Below are positions 10,501 to 18,689 of a stretch of 64,000 nucleotides of DNA, piece by piece (position 1 is the first letter of the stretch; every line of letters begins with the position of its first letter). This stretch comes from JACKAQ01 sp020634975 [NCBI: Calditrichia bacterium] (GTDB lineage: Bacteria > Calditrichota > Calditrichia > RBG-13-44-9), in assembly GCA_020634975.1 (NCBI GenBank), contig JACKAQ010000001.1, forward strand, positions 3,348,001 through 3,412,000. Reading direction: 5' to 3'. The notes beneath the pieces were generated by a model. That model was not told the DNA's origin. It worked only from the letters and a program-made list of their open reading frames with translations, and searched no databases. Made by a program: the position numbers and the translations under genes.

Positions 10501-11211
10501 ATAGCGAAATTCCCATTCATTTTGCGAATAGCGCAGCGGAAAAACGCTCAGCGAATCTTCCCGGAACAGCGATTCCATCTCCCGGAATTCCTGCTCGTTT
10601 TTGGCGATCACATGAAATTTGAGCTGTTCATTTTCCAGCGATGCGTCCAGATAGCGAATGCCGCCCAGTTCGCGCTCAATGATTTCCCGTTTCCAATCCA
10701 GATAATCGCGCCAGTGATGCAAATTTTCCCGGGTTTGCAGCGCAATTTCCGGCAACTTTGCAATCAATTCCGGAGCGAGGATATTTTTCTCGGTGTGATC
10801 GCCGGAGAGGTTGCAGTTGACATCAATGGTTGCCTCGAACGGGCGCGGCGGCATGGCAACCACTTCCACAATGCGATCCACCACCAGTTGCGGCGCAACG
10901 TGATCCGTCGGAAAAAGATGCCCGCGAATGCCCAGCGTAACGCCGTTCGGCAGTTGCACCTGTGACGGATTTTGCGCCGGACGAACGGTCAAATCGAGAT
11001 ATTCCGGCTTCAGCGATGTGTTGGAGATAAAAAATTTGCGGGGTTCACCGGGCAAAAAAAACGCCCGGACATACGAGCCGAGCAAGGCATTGCTGTTGTC
11101 TTCCGGGAAAACCGGTTTGCCATAGCGCCGGACAATTTGTGCCAGTTGCTCTTGCAGTCGTTCCCGGTTTCGCTGAAAATCGATGTAGAGGTTTTCTGTC
11201 GCTTTGCTCAT
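7585..11211 (-). CDS. Large SF1 helicase of the UPF1/Dna2-like group
   Basis: The 1208-residue protein carries the SF1 helicase motifs in order: Walker A QGPPGTGKT at about residues 395-403, motif Ia LLASQANLAVDNAL, a long inserted coiled-coil region (about 480-800, many Glu/Arg/Gln), Walker B FDVAIIDEVSKA, motif III ILVGDHRQLPPLF, motif IV VQYRMHPQIM, motif V VNTVDQFQGKEKSIILVS and motif VI INVAFSRAQ. This AAA_11/AAA_12 arrangement is typical of UPF1-like DNA/RNA helicases. The N-terminal 380 residues hold no domain I recognise. Cytoplasmic ATP-driven unwinding of DNA or RNA is expected; the substrate cannot be told from sequence. It is divergent from the sirtuin gene with about 200 bases between. 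Confidence 0.9.
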   Translation of the reverse strand: MSKATENLYIDFQRNRERLQEQLAQIVRRYGKPVFPEDNSNALLGSYVRAFFLPGEPRKFFISNTSLKPEYLDLTVRPAQNPSQVQLPNGVTLGIRGHLFPTDHVAPQLVVDRIVEVVAMPPRPFEATIDVNCNLSGDHTEKNILAPELIAKLPEIALQTRENLHHWRDYLDWKREIIERELGGIRYLDASLENEQLKFHVIAKNEQEFREMESLFREDSLSVFPLRYSQNEWEFRYARDNRFFSGVMLGDFRDAQPANAAAFKKLLRGCPWESPFVALVRFDLPADDRDQLPAMKPAERTMYLEQRMAQLPENGFLANSLIGDFTVLYRQQQALDMLERQSGFAPFISAWLFDIDKATPPQLSTPIDDWLMPNINAGQKRAVQKMLDAPDVALVQGPPGTGKTTVIGEAIYQLARQGKTVLLASQANLAVDNALEKLASVPDIRAIRLGRRHKLSAEGERFAEDRVLEKFYQSLADAAETQFLKPWQIQDAQLNALRDALDWFEIRENQLAEAAKSSDIPAEKSPKLMALEQLQSQVSGLLQLLSGDELAEISLPEKLAAVVENAFVNPLQHLSDALVDLLVPPFQPERIPHRTPIATQFPALWRAWLRLQSQLPDIRDAVAKIREPQQPDSEKISQLQQSLATVEAALESGDDSQLAEWRTLRRELAESSRSAKPNLKLLAEIFNLSPDLERRLSGDDSTRQQALTVVENGLKTIESTGKRIEKARAKLTENLREMLKNLEEKQQLLAKTAAKTDTKQREQHIKTQIAAELREQAKIWQSRGWLPEQTALDDPAAVRDELEHRLVESAASFALEGDFRERWAPFISQWHSQLRNPVQATLDHPHLIDTYLDLCNVVGVTCNENPRLLEGKNKHFFDVAIIDEVSKATPPELLMPMLLARKTILVGDHRQLPPLFKEREGSWEEALEDAPSRLKTLLTKENFYRFRDMVTSSLFKNYFEQAAGAIKETLLVQYRMHPQIMAVINHFYEHRLTCGLPEPDRQRSHGMTIPARDGRRFIVPETHALWVDTSRDAQGKPQYERQSGTSKINPLEATLMIELLRKIDAQSRKNGFGPDKRKAVGVISFYGRQIGDIRSRIRRERFEVLDIDVNTVDQFQGKEKSIILVSLVRHLPGGANANMQFVAQFERINVAFSRAQELLVIFGAKDTFAGCEVELPNMDQPGSVKKHIYGDIIESLKSGGRLFSSATI

Positions 11212-11398
11212 AAATTTCCGGATGATCGATCCGTTAAAAATTCATCACGTAACTGTTTAATTTAACAATTTTTACATTAATTGCCAGCAAAACTTGCGGA
11301 ACCGCTTTTCGCTGCTGCAGCTATTCTAAAAGGTCATTTACTTCATGCTAAAATATGGTTAAAATTGATATATAAATCTTCCAGTTCAAACATTGATT

Positions 11399-11404
11399 GA
11401 GGGG
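11399..11404 (+). promoter_or_regulatory. Ribosome-binding site fixing the sirtuin start
   Basis: GAGGGG lies seven bases before ATG 11412. An in-frame TTG at 11397 falls before this site, so ATG 11412 is the better start. Confidence 0.7.
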
Positions 11405-11411
11405 CAATCCA

Positions 11412-12185
11412 ATGGCTGAAAATGGAACGTATTGGCAAAAAATTGAACAGGTTGCTGATCAGTTGGCGACTGCCAAACGAGTCCTGTTTATTACCGGTGC
11501 GGGCATTTCGGCGGAGTCCGGCTTGCCGACTTACCGGGGCATCGGCGGGTTGTACGATGGCAAAGTTACCGAGCATGATATTCCCATCGAAGAAGCGCTT
11601 TCCGGTTTTATGATGCGAAACAATCCCCAACTGACTTGGCAATACCTCTCAGAAATTGAGAGGAAATCGCGCGGCGCGTTGCACAATGCGGCGCATCAGG
11701 TGATTGCGGAAATCGAGGATACTGGCCGCCGGGTTTGTGTGCTGACCCAAAATGTGGACGGATTTCACGTTGATGCAGGTTCGCAAAATGTGATTGAAAT
11801 TCACGGGAATTTACGCACGCTGATTTGCCCGAAATGTGCCGAGCGCATCGAAAATGTGGATTATTCGGGCATCGATTTGCCGCCGGACTGTCCGAATTGC
11901 GGCACTATTATGCGTCCGGATGTAATTTTATTTGGGGAATTTCTGGAAGAAAAGAAAATTTCGCAGCTCTCTGCCGAACTGGCCCGGGGATTCGATGTGG
12001 TGTTCAGCGTGGGAACCAGCAGCCTGTTTCCCTACATTTCCGCTCCGGTCATTCATGCGGCTGAGCGGGGCATTCCAACGGTGGAAATCAACCCCGCTGA
12101 AACCGATATTTCTTCAATTGTAGCCACCAAAATAGGAACTGGCGCCGTGCAGGCAATGCGCGATATTTGGGGAAAAATTAAATAA
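11412..12185 (+). CDS. SIR2-family NAD-dependent protein deacylase (sirtuin)
   Basis: The 257-residue product has the NAD-binding start GAGISAESGLPTYRG (residues 29-43), the TQNVDGFH block, the catalytic histidine in IEIHGN (about H131), a four-cysteine zinc site (CPKC and CPNC pairs) and RPDVILFGE. These are the full signature set of a bacterial CobB-type sirtuin, which removes acyl groups from lysines using NAD. Length is normal for the family. The start at 11412 is set by the GAGGGG site. Although it sits beside a helicase, its zinc site and complete catalytic core make a housekeeping deacylase far likelier than the effector SIR2 domains of defence systems. Confidence 0.9.
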   Translation: MAENGTYWQKIEQVADQLATAKRVLFITGAGISAESGLPTYRGIGGLYDGKVTEHDIPIEEALSGFMMRNNPQLTWQYLSEIERKSRGALHNAAHQVIAEIEDTGRRVCVLTQNVDGFHVDAGSQNVIEIHGNLRTLICPKCAERIENVDYSGIDLPPDCPNCGTIMRPDVILFGEFLEEKKISQLSAELARGFDVVFSVGTSSLFPYISAPVIHAAERGIPTVEINPAETDISSIVATKIGTGAVQAMRDIWGKIK

Positions 12186-12218
12186 TTCCCCATTCTTCCA
12201 GATCCCATAAGGTGCTGA

Positions 12219-12614
12219 TTATTCTGCAATAACCGGTTTGTGTGGCAGCACTTTGTTGCTGCTCAATTCACCGCGTTTTAATTCCATCACTTTTACTTTT
12301 TCAGCCTGAAGCGATTCTTTCAGGGAATCATTTGCTACTGTCGGATCAACCGTTTCACCGCAGGTGAAAACGTCGACCGCGGCATATCCGTATTCCGGCC
12401 AGGTATGGATTGCAAGATGAGATTCTGCGATGACCACAACCCCGCTGACACCGTGCGGGTTAAATGTGTGGAATGTCGAGCTGACAATTGTTGCGCCGCA
12501 TTCCAGGGCAGCCTGTTTCATGTATGCTTCGATCATCTGTGAATCGTTCAGAATGTTGGCATCACATCCGTAAAACTCAGCCAGAATATGACGTCCCAAA
12601 GCGTTCATCGACAA
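12219..12614 (-). CDS. speH: S-adenosylmethionine decarboxylase proenzyme
   Basis: This 131-residue protein is a class 1B AdoMet decarboxylase. The self-cleavage site is visible at [12 protein letters not shown] (Glu64-Ser65 with this start); the serine becomes the pyruvoyl cofactor. The nearby histidine and the CGE motif with catalytic cysteine (FTCGE) are present. The enzyme makes decarboxylated AdoMet for spermidine synthesis. AGGAG sits seven bases before a TTG at 12614, which I use as start; ATG 12608, two codons on, is the alternative. It follows the cupin regulator gene after 21 bases, so the two form an operon and the regulator probably senses polyamine state. Confidence 0.93.
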   Translation of the reverse strand: MSMNALGRHILAEFYGCDANILNDSQMIEAYMKQAALECGATIVSSTFHTFNPHGVSGVVVIAESHLAIHTWPEYGYAAVDVFTCGETVDPTVANDSLKESLQAEKVKVMELKRGELSSNKVLPHKPVIAE

Positions 12615-12635
12615 CGTTCAACTCCTTTTTCGTGT

Positions 12636-13160
12636 TTAATAATTAACCAGCAGGACTTCTGCAGGTTTGTTTGTTAAGTTCTTTAAAATTAATCGATTAT
12701 CAAAAAAAATGTAAAAACAGGCCCCGCGGGTAACGCTACGTTTTTCCTCGTCAACAACCAGCTCCAGCGTGCCTTTCAAAATATATCCAAAACCTTCGTC
12801 ATCTTCAAAACTCTTGTCGTAAACGGCGAATGGGGCAATGGTTACCACCATCGGTTCCATTTCCAGATATTTCAATTTGGGAATCAGGCTAAATACTTGA
12901 AAATCCTTGCCTTTGGTTTCCTCAACACGATCTTTTCTGGTGTAAATACTGTGCTCGTTTTCCTCAAAATCACGGAAAAATTTAGCCAGATCCACACCCA
13001 GAAATTCGACAATCTGCTTCAGGTTTAACACGTTGGGCACGGTTTTGTCGCGCTCAACTTGCGAAATAAATCCTTTTGTCAATTCCGCACCCGTTGCCAG
13101 TTCCTCAATTGTTAGCCCGCGCAACTTTCGCAACCGACGTATTTTTGCTCCGATTTCCAT
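12636..13160 (-). CDS. XRE-type regulator with C-terminal cupin domain
   Basis: The 174-residue protein has a helix-turn-helix at residues 5-60 (IRRLRKLRGLTIEELA, then TKGFISQVERDKTVPN) and a cupin fold at about 95-174 that would bind a small ligand (GYILKGTLELVVDEE, then FFDNRLILKNLTN). This XRE-cupin architecture is used by regulators of amino-acid and polyamine metabolism such as PuuR. It is the first gene of a two-gene operon with speH, which supports a role in controlling polyamine synthesis, possibly with autoregulation. The link is inference from order and spacing; the ligand is unknown. Confidence 0.88.
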   Translation of the reverse strand: MEIGAKIRRLRKLRGLTIEELATGAELTKGFISQVERDKTVPNVLNLKQIVEFLGVDLAKFFRDFEENEHSIYTRKDRVEETKGKDFQVFSLIPKLKYLEMEPMVVTIAPFAVYDKSFEDDEGFGYILKGTLELVVDEEKRSVTRGACFYIFFDNRLILKNLTNKPAEVLLVNY

Positions 13161-13325
13161 ATATTAAACCCGCGCATCCTTTGTTAATCGCCGCATAATT
13201 TATATGTTTCGCGAAAGCGATTCAATACAAAAATATTTTTTATTGAAACATTTTGTTTAAAATATTAAACAAATAGCAGCCTGTGATAAACATTAAATTA
13301 GTGGCTGTTGAAATTGCAAAAAGGA

Positions 13326-13715
13326 TTAAAATTCGTGGTTTTGAAACAGCTTGATGACTAAATCCGGTTGATCAACTTCCAGAATAACTGTGCCGCGTTT
13401 TTGGGTTTCCTGCAACGCGCAATACAAATAATCGATGTTTACGCCGGCGTTGCCGATTTTTTGGGCGAGCTCCATCAGATTGCCGCGTTTGTTGGGCAAA
13501 ATAACCCGCAGCGCCTGTCGCAGCTCAACCTGATAGCCGTGTTTCTGCAACAACTCCAGTGCTTTTTGCGCATCGTTTACATGCACGCGGGCAAAATCGA
13601 TGAACATTGCGGTAGCGTAAACCGTAATATTGTGTTTTTTGAGAATGCGGAACATTTCGCCGGCCGCACCGGGTTTGTTCTCCAAAACGACAAACAGTTC
13701 CAGAATTTTTTCCAT
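13326..13715 (-). CDS. ACT-domain protein (two ACT repeats)
   Basis: From ATG 13715 the product has 129 residues made of two ACT domains in tandem: LFVVLENKPGAAGEMFRILKK at the start and LRVILPNKRGNLMELAQKI in the second half. ACT domains bind amino acids and control enzymes or transport. The upstream TTG at 13727 is in frame but has no better ribosome-binding site, so the ATG is preferred. It stands alone, about 135 bases from the cysteine desulfurase gene before it on the same strand. A free-standing amino-acid sensor is the best guess; the target is unknown. Confidence 0.8.
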   Translation of the reverse strand: MEKILELFVVLENKPGAAGEMFRILKKHNITVYATAMFIDFARVHVNDAQKALELLQKHGYQVELRQALRVILPNKRGNLMELAQKIGNAGVNIDYLYCALQETQKRGTVILEVDQPDLVIKLFQNHEF

Positions 13716-13851
13716 AAAATTTCCCAAAGCTTGGTTTGATTAATTTTGATAATTAACAATCTAATAGTTGCAATGCGCCGTTGCACGGCAAAAAACGAAA
13801 ATCTGTAAGGTGATTATTATCCGCCTTCGCGTGTTTGCGGCAAAAAAATAT

Positions 13852-15003
13852 TTACGAACTGCATCTGCGGTATGCCCGGATGATCGCTGTCGCAGCTTGC
13901 CGGATATCTTTTTCGATGAGAAATTTGCCGGTGGAAAAACGAACGGCACCGGCAGCGATTTCGACAGGAATTTGCATCGCCCGCAGCGTTGCGGAAATAT
14001 GCGTTTCGCCTGAATGACAGGCAGCGCCGGCGGATGCGGCAACTTCCGGCAAATTTGCCAGCAATTGGTCTGCAGCGCAATTCGGGAAGCTGAGATTCAG
14101 CGTGTTCGGCAGCCGTTTTTCCGGGTGTCCGTTGAGTTGCAATCCGGGGATTTCTGCAGATAATTGCAGATGCAATTCATCGCGCAGCGATTTCGCAAAG
14201 TATTGATTTTCATCGAGATGCGTCATTGCAATTTCGCAAGCTTTACCGAGCGCCGCGATGAACATTGCGTTTTCCGTGCCCGCGCGGCGATTGCCTTCGT
14301 GATTGGCACCGTGCATCCATTTATCGATCTGCACGCCGTTGCGCAAATACAGCACACCGATGCCCTTTGGCGCATACAATTTGTGTCCGGCGATGCTGAG
14401 CATATCCACGTTTAGCGCCTGCACATCCGTGCGGATTTTTCCGGTGGATTGCGCCGCATCCGTGTGCAGCAAAATGCCGTTATCGCGGGCGATGTTGCCG
14501 ATTTCCGAAATCGGCTGGATGGTGCCAACTTCGTTGTTCGCATGCATGATCGAAATCAAAATTGTTTCCGGACGAATGGCGTTTTGCACGTCGACCGGGC
14601 TGACTGCGCCGTATTTGTCCACCGGCAAATAGGTAATCGAAAACCCGTTTTTTTCCAGAAACTGGCAAACTTCGCTGATCGCCGGATGTTCAATTTGCGA
14701 AGTGATCAGGTGATTGCCGCGATCGCGCAACGCAAATGCCGCGCCTTTCAGCGCCATATTGTTCGATTCCGTGCCGCCGCTCGTGAAGATAATTTCCGAC
14801 GGATCGCAGTTGAGCAAATCGGCAACCTGCTGCCGCGCTGTGTCGATAGTGTGTTTCGCCGCGCGCCCGTACGCATGTCCGCTGGACGGATTTCCCCAGA
14901 AATCGGTCAAAAACGAGTGCAAGGTTTCCGCCACTTCCGGCGCGATTGGTGTTGTTGCGTTGTAATCGAGGTAGATTGGGTTCATCAAATTCATTGGTTT
15001 CAT
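13852..15003 (-). CDS. Cysteine desulfurase, NifS/IscS-like
   Basis: A PLP-dependent class V aminotransferase fold: N-terminal IYLDYNATTP, the IFTSGGTESNN block, cofactor aspartate and glutamine in LHTDAAQSTGK, PLP lysine in SIAGHKLYAPKG (about K206) and the persulfide-forming cysteine in GAACHSGE (about C329). It takes sulfur from cysteine for Fe-S clusters, tRNA thiolation or similar. Four in-frame ATGs (15018, 15003, 14994, 14985) precede the conserved region and none has a good ribosome-binding site; the one at 15018 lies inside a dispersed repeat, so I use 15003. No iscU or sufE is adjacent. A selenocysteine lyase role cannot be excluded, given the tRNA-Sec elsewhere in the window. Confidence 0.9.
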   Translation of the reverse strand: MKPMNLMNPIYLDYNATTPIAPEVAETLHSFLTDFWGNPSSGHAYGRAAKHTIDTARQQVADLLNCDPSEIIFTSGGTESNNMALKGAAFALRDRGNHLITSQIEHPAISEVCQFLEKNGFSITYLPVDKYGAVSPVDVQNAIRPETILISIMHANNEVGTIQPISEIGNIARDNGILLHTDAAQSTGKIRTDVQALNVDMLSIAGHKLYAPKGIGVLYLRNGVQIDKWMHGANHEGNRRAGTENAMFIAALGKACEIAMTHLDENQYFAKSLRDELHLQLSAEIPGLQLNGHPEKRLPNTLNLSFPNCAADQLLANLPEVAASAGAACHSGETHISATLRAMQIPVEIAAGAVRFSTGKFLIEKDIRQAATAIIRAYRRCSS

Positions 15004-15012
15004 GGTTTGTAT

Positions 15013-15090
15013 TGTCATTCCTGCGAAGGCAGGAATCTAAAATATATCCCGGGGATTCCGGCATTCCGTTACACTTCAGCCGGAATGACA
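15013..15090. repeat. Palindromic dispersed repeat, full-length copy
   Basis: A 78-bp element bounded by inverted ends TGTCATTCC (15013-15021) and GGAATGACA (15082-15090). Inside it is a hairpin ATTCCTGC-gaag-GCAGGAAT (15017-15036) and a second pair ATTCCGGC/GCCGGAAT (15055-15062, 15079-15086). The left part recurs at 55353 in this window. It sits between the creatininase-family gene and the cysteine desulfurase gene. Confidence 0.75.
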
Positions 15091-15107
15091 CCGTAAAAAA
15101 AGTTGCG

Positions 15108-15908
15108 TTAATATCGCCGCTGGTAAATTTCTTCCAGCGTCATACTTTTCAAATCTTCCACCAGATTTACCAAATGCGAAATCATAACTTCCCACATTTT
15201 GACGCCTTTTTCCGCAGTGGCTTTGGTGGGATCGCCCATCACGCCATTTTTGGAAATGCGGTGGGTGTAGGCGTACCAGGATATCCCGCGTTTGTAGGAA
15301 AAATCGAGATAACGGCTGGAAAATTTGGGGATGGATTCGGTAACTTTGTCCATATGCACCAATTCCGGACGAATGGCCAGCGTGGTGCTGGTTTCGATTT
15401 CGCCGGCGTGCACATCGTTGTGGGTGTCGATCATCGCATCGATGTCCACATCGCTGGTTTCGCCGCTGTCCACGCCAACGAAAATACGGGCATCGCGGTT
15501 GATCATTTGTGCCGCGAAATTGAGCGTTGGTCCGTTGCCGCCGTGACCGTTGATAATTAACAATTTTTTGATGCCGTTGCGTGCCGCGCTAATCCCGATT
15601 TCATACACAAATTTGGACAACGTTTCGTTGCTCACGCTGATGGTGCCTTTGTATTCATCGTGATGATAGGACACGCCGTAAGGAATGAGCGGCAGCACAA
15701 CCGGTTTGGGATCGCTGCAATTTTCTGCTACTTTTTTGGCGAGATAATCCGCATCGAATGAATCCGTATCCAGCGGCAAATGCGGGCCGTGCTGTTCGAT
15801 CGCGCCGACCGGCAAAATGGCGACATCCACTTCCCGGAATTTTTTTTCGGCTTCCGGCCAGGTCATTTCGCCCAGCAAATGCCGTTTATCGAGATTTCTG
15901 TGTGGCAT
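15108..15908 (-). CDS. Creatininase-family amidohydrolase
   Basis: The 266-residue protein has the metal-binding features of the creatininase family: LPVGAIEQHGPHLPLDTD (Glu and His ligands), then NGHGGN at mid-protein and VHAGEIETS for the last ligands. Members open cyclic or linear amides (creatinine, formamidopyrimidine in riboflavin/F420 pathways, mycofactocin peptide). GAGGA six bases before ATG 15908 fixes the start; the in-frame TTG at 15926 is rejected. It follows the PP-loop gene after 56 bases and precedes the cysteine desulfurase. The substrate cannot be read from the sequence. Confidence 0.85.
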   Translation of the reverse strand: MPHRNLDKRHLLGEMTWPEAEKKFREVDVAILPVGAIEQHGPHLPLDTDSFDADYLAKKVAENCSDPKPVVLPLIPYGVSYHHDEYKGTISVSNETLSKFVYEIGISAARNGIKKLLIINGHGGNGPTLNFAAQMINRDARIFVGVDSGETSDVDIDAMIDTHNDVHAGEIETSTTLAIRPELVHMDKVTESIPKFSSRYLDFSYKRGISWYAYTHRISKNGVMGDPTKATAEKGVKMWEVMISHLVNLVEDLKSMTLEEIYQRRY

Positions 15909-15964
15909 ATTTTCCTCATTATTCAAGATTTACCAAGATAGTAGAAGCAATACATTAATTGCCG

Positions 15965-17470
15965 CTACTGCGTTTTATCAAATGCTTTATCATTTAACGG
16001 ATCATACGACATCCATTTTTCTCCGTTATGGCGAACGGTGCCGTTAGCGTGTTCCAAATACAATTTAAACAACGGTTTGCGCAAGTCTTTTGGCAACAGA
16101 TCCACCGGTGAGCGATCCGGGTGAAAGCGCAATTTCATGATATTCGGATGCGATTTCAGCAATTCCTGTTCGCGCGGCGGCAGCGTTAAATGCCCGCGCT
16201 GGGTGAGCAGCCAGAGCAGGTGTTGCGCACCGGCCGATTCCTGATGCACGCCTTTGGTTTTGAGATCGTTGAGGCAATGGCTGATTTGCGCGGGTGAATA
16301 GCCGCAACGCTGCGGATCGGCGCCAAACGCGACGAGCATGCCCACAATCCGGCGGCATTTTTCGCATTTGCCGCAGGGATGCACCCGCTCGCCCTCTTTG
16401 TGCGATGCGTGGCAGGATACCTGATGCATCTGCAAATCCGGGTAGCGGTTCACCAGAATTTTGAGAATCAGCATTTCCGAAAGCGGGCGCAGCACCGAAA
16501 ATTGCTGCAATCCCCAGCCGTTTTGCTGAAAATACTGGCTCAGCGCTTCATCAAAAAAGCGGCTTTGGTCATACAATCCGCTGTAATGTTCGATGCCCTC
16601 GTACGCATCCACCCAGGTGGAATCGTATTCATCGCCGATGACCACGCGGGCGATCCCCCGTTTGCGCACCAGCGGCAAAATGCTGAACAGGAATACCGCA
16701 ACCGTCCACAGCCGGATGGGATAAATATCTGCCCGGATGGTGGCGAAATCCTGCCGGATGAACGGCAGCCGCCGGAGCATCCAGCTAAACAGGCGATCAC
16801 TATTCATCCACACGCGGGCAGTGTGCGGCACGTGATCGCGAAAATGGCGATACGAATTGAGCGCCGTAAACCAGTGCCGCCCGGATTCGTTCCCGAAAAT
16901 CGGGTGCACTTCGTAGCCGATCTCGTTGAGCACGCCGTAGCTGAGCAGGCTGTCTTTCCCGCCGCTGGATAAAATGGCGATTTTTTTGGTATCGCCCTGC
17001 CACTGCGGTAGTTTTTCCGGCAGCGGATCCGGGAAAACCAGCGTCGATTGCAGATAACTTTTTTTCCGCAGCACCGGCAGTTTCGCGGCGTCGCCGATGA
17101 GGAAGGGATTCGGCTGCAACAATTTGTTCACATAAATTTCGGTGGCGGTGTTGTCTGCCATTGCCAGCAAAAATTGGCGATCAACCTCAGTGAATGCGCC
17201 GTGAAAAACAATCTGTTTGCAGAACAAGCCGTAATTCAGCGCAATTTGTGCGGCGATCATGTTCGCGAGTTGCTGCGAAGCCGCTTCGCCGGGCGTGAAC
17301 ACATCTTCTTCATATGAAAAAATAAGCTCGGTTTGTTCGCTGAATGTGCCTTTCACGACGGTGTACGGGGCAATCAGCCGCCGTTTTTCCAGTTTCACCG
17401 GACCGATTTCCAGTCGGTCGATGACTAAGATTTGTGGGAAAAGCGGTTTTTTCAGAGTGGAAAAATTCAT
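15965..17470 (-). CDS. PP-loop ATP pyrophosphatase-like protein with QueC-like cysteine motif
   Basis: From ATG 17470 the protein has 501 residues. The PP-loop SSGGKDSLL (about residues 169-177) marks an enzyme that activates a substrate by adenylation. A cysteine/histidine cluster, CHASHKEGERVHPCGKCEKC (about 350-371), resembles the zinc site of QueC-type enzymes. The N-terminal 160 residues are a separate domain that I do not recognise; its tone, with IFSYEE and ALNYGLFCK, is also reminiscent of MurL-like muramyl-peptide epimerases, which share a PP-loop core. So the choice is between a 7-deazaguanine-like chemistry and a MurL-like epimerase; I cannot decide. It lies between the PLP enzyme and the creatininase-family gene. 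Confidence 0.7.
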   Translation of the reverse strand: MNFSTLKKPLFPQILVIDRLEIGPVKLEKRRLIAPYTVVKGTFSEQTELIFSYEEDVFTPGEAASQQLANMIAAQIALNYGLFCKQIVFHGAFTEVDRQFLLAMADNTATEIYVNKLLQPNPFLIGDAAKLPVLRKKSYLQSTLVFPDPLPEKLPQWQGDTKKIAILSSGGKDSLLSYGVLNEIGYEVHPIFGNESGRHWFTALNSYRHFRDHVPHTARVWMNSDRLFSWMLRRLPFIRQDFATIRADIYPIRLWTVAVFLFSILPLVRKRGIARVVIGDEYDSTWVDAYEGIEHYSGLYDQSRFFDEALSQYFQQNGWGLQQFSVLRPLSEMLILKILVNRYPDLQMHQVSCHASHKEGERVHPCGKCEKCRRIVGMLVAFGADPQRCGYSPAQISHCLNDLKTKGVHQESAGAQHLLWLLTQRGHLTLPPREQELLKSHPNIMKLRFHPDRSPVDLLPKDLRKPLFKLYLEHANGTVRHNGEKWMSYDPLNDKAFDKTQ

Positions 17471-17570
17471 TCTGTCTATTTTCACTTTCGATTTTTGGGA
17501 TTGTGGCGAACAACGGTTTCGCCGGTAAACATTGCTGATTTTTTGTGAAAAACTGTGGCAAAACCCATTA

Positions 17571-18689
17571 TCACGACCGGCGTCCGGTGAAAATGACGAC
17601 GAAACGGTCATTGTGCAACGGCGTTTTTTTGTGGGTATCCAGCAGCGCGGCCATGCCGGCGGTGGAAGCCGGAAGCACGTTTAATCCCTCCTGTTCGCGG
17701 ATGAGTTTGGAGAGCGCCAGCAATTGTTTGTCCGATGCATTGGCTGCCCAGCCGCTGGTTTCGCGGATCGCCCACAGTGCGTAATCGCCGTCGATGGAGT
17801 GCCAGTTGATCAACGGTTCGTTGACGCGCGTTTCGCGAATGCGTTCCGGCGAAAGGTCTTCGCAGTTCGGTTTGTTTTTGAGAAACGCCTGCACAATCGG
17901 GTTTTTATTATACGATGATCCACCGACAATTTTGGGAATCCGCGAAGTTTTCCCGCGCCGGTACAAACTCAGAAATCCTTTGTAAATGCCCGCCAGCGTG
18001 GTACCGTTGGACATCGGGACAGCCACAACAGCGGGTGCGTCGCGCAGCTCGTCGTAAATTTCGTAAGCGATTTCGCCGTATGCGCGAAGTTGCAGCCCCG
18101 TGTTTGCGCCGCCGGGATTTGCGTCATAAATTTCATCTTTTTTGGCGCGTTCGCGCGATTTGATGACGGCATTTTCATAATCGCCGGGCACGCGGACAAT
18201 TTCGCCGCCCAGTTTTATCATTTCTGATACACGGCTGGTGTGAAAATTATCCGGAATATAAATGAGGCAGCGCAGACCGGCCAGCGATGCGGCGACGGAC
18301 ATTGCCACGCCGTAATTGCCGCAGGTCGCCACGGTAATCGCATCATAACCGCGCCGGATGGCGTCCATCGCCTGTGCAAAAGCGATGCGGTCTTTTTGAG
18401 TGCCGGAAGGATTCCCGCCCTCAAATTTGAGGAAAATCTGCCGGAAACCGTAAATGCGTTCGAGATTCCGGGCGCGGGAAAAATGGGTGTCGCCAACCTC
18501 GGAATCGATGATATCTTCGTATGCTTCCAGCCGTTCGTCCAGCGGTTGACTGGTGTCTGTGGCAATTTTCTGTTGGTCTTCGGTTTCGCGGGTGATCTCT
18601 TCGATCGAACCGACGGCGTTGTCCAACATATCAATTATTTCAACGGAATCTTGTTGTGTTTCAATTGAATCATTTGGCGGTGACGGCAT
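17571..18689 (-). CDS. Threonine-synthase-like PLP-dependent enzyme (fold type II)
   Basis: The 372-residue protein has the fold type II PLP core: the cofactor lysine in GGNPSGTQKDR (about K99), the phosphate-binding TCGNYGVA block and GGANTGLQLRAYGEIAYE. Threonine synthase usually has NPTGSFKDR at this site, so the Thr-Gln before the lysine is a departure that points to a paralog with another substrate. GGAG at 18699-18696, six bases before ATG 18689, sets this start; longer in-frame starts at 18701 and 18788 lack such a site. The first 60 residues are acidic and polar. The PP-loop gene follows after 100 bases. Confidence 0.8.
   Translation of the reverse strand: MPSPPNDSIETQQDSVEIIDMLDNAVGSIEEITRETEDQQKIATDTSQPLDERLEAYEDIIDSEVGDTHFSRARNLERIYGFRQIFLKFEGGNPSGTQKDRIAFAQAMDAIRRGYDAITVATCGNYGVAMSVAASLAGLRCLIYIPDNFHTSRVSEMIKLGGEIVRVPGDYENAVIKSRERAKKDEIYDANPGGANTGLQLRAYGEIAYEIYDELRDAPAVVAVPMSNGTTLAGIYKGFLSLYRRGKTSRIPKIVGGSSYNKNPIVQAFLKNKPNCEDLSPERIRETRVNEPLINWHSIDGDYALWAIRETSGWAANASDKQLLALSKLIREQEGLNVLPASTAGMAALLDTHKKTPLHNDRFVVIFTGRRS

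Noticed and set aside
7585-11211. Helicase as Cas3 or a restriction subunit
   Set aside because: It has SF1 (UPF1-like) motifs and no HD or nuclease domain that I can see.
11412-12185. SIR2 gene next to a helicase, read as an antiphage system
   Set aside because: It has a complete deacylase core with a zinc site and normal length. Defence SIR2 domains are usually fused or lack this site, and the two genes are divergent with a 200-base gap.
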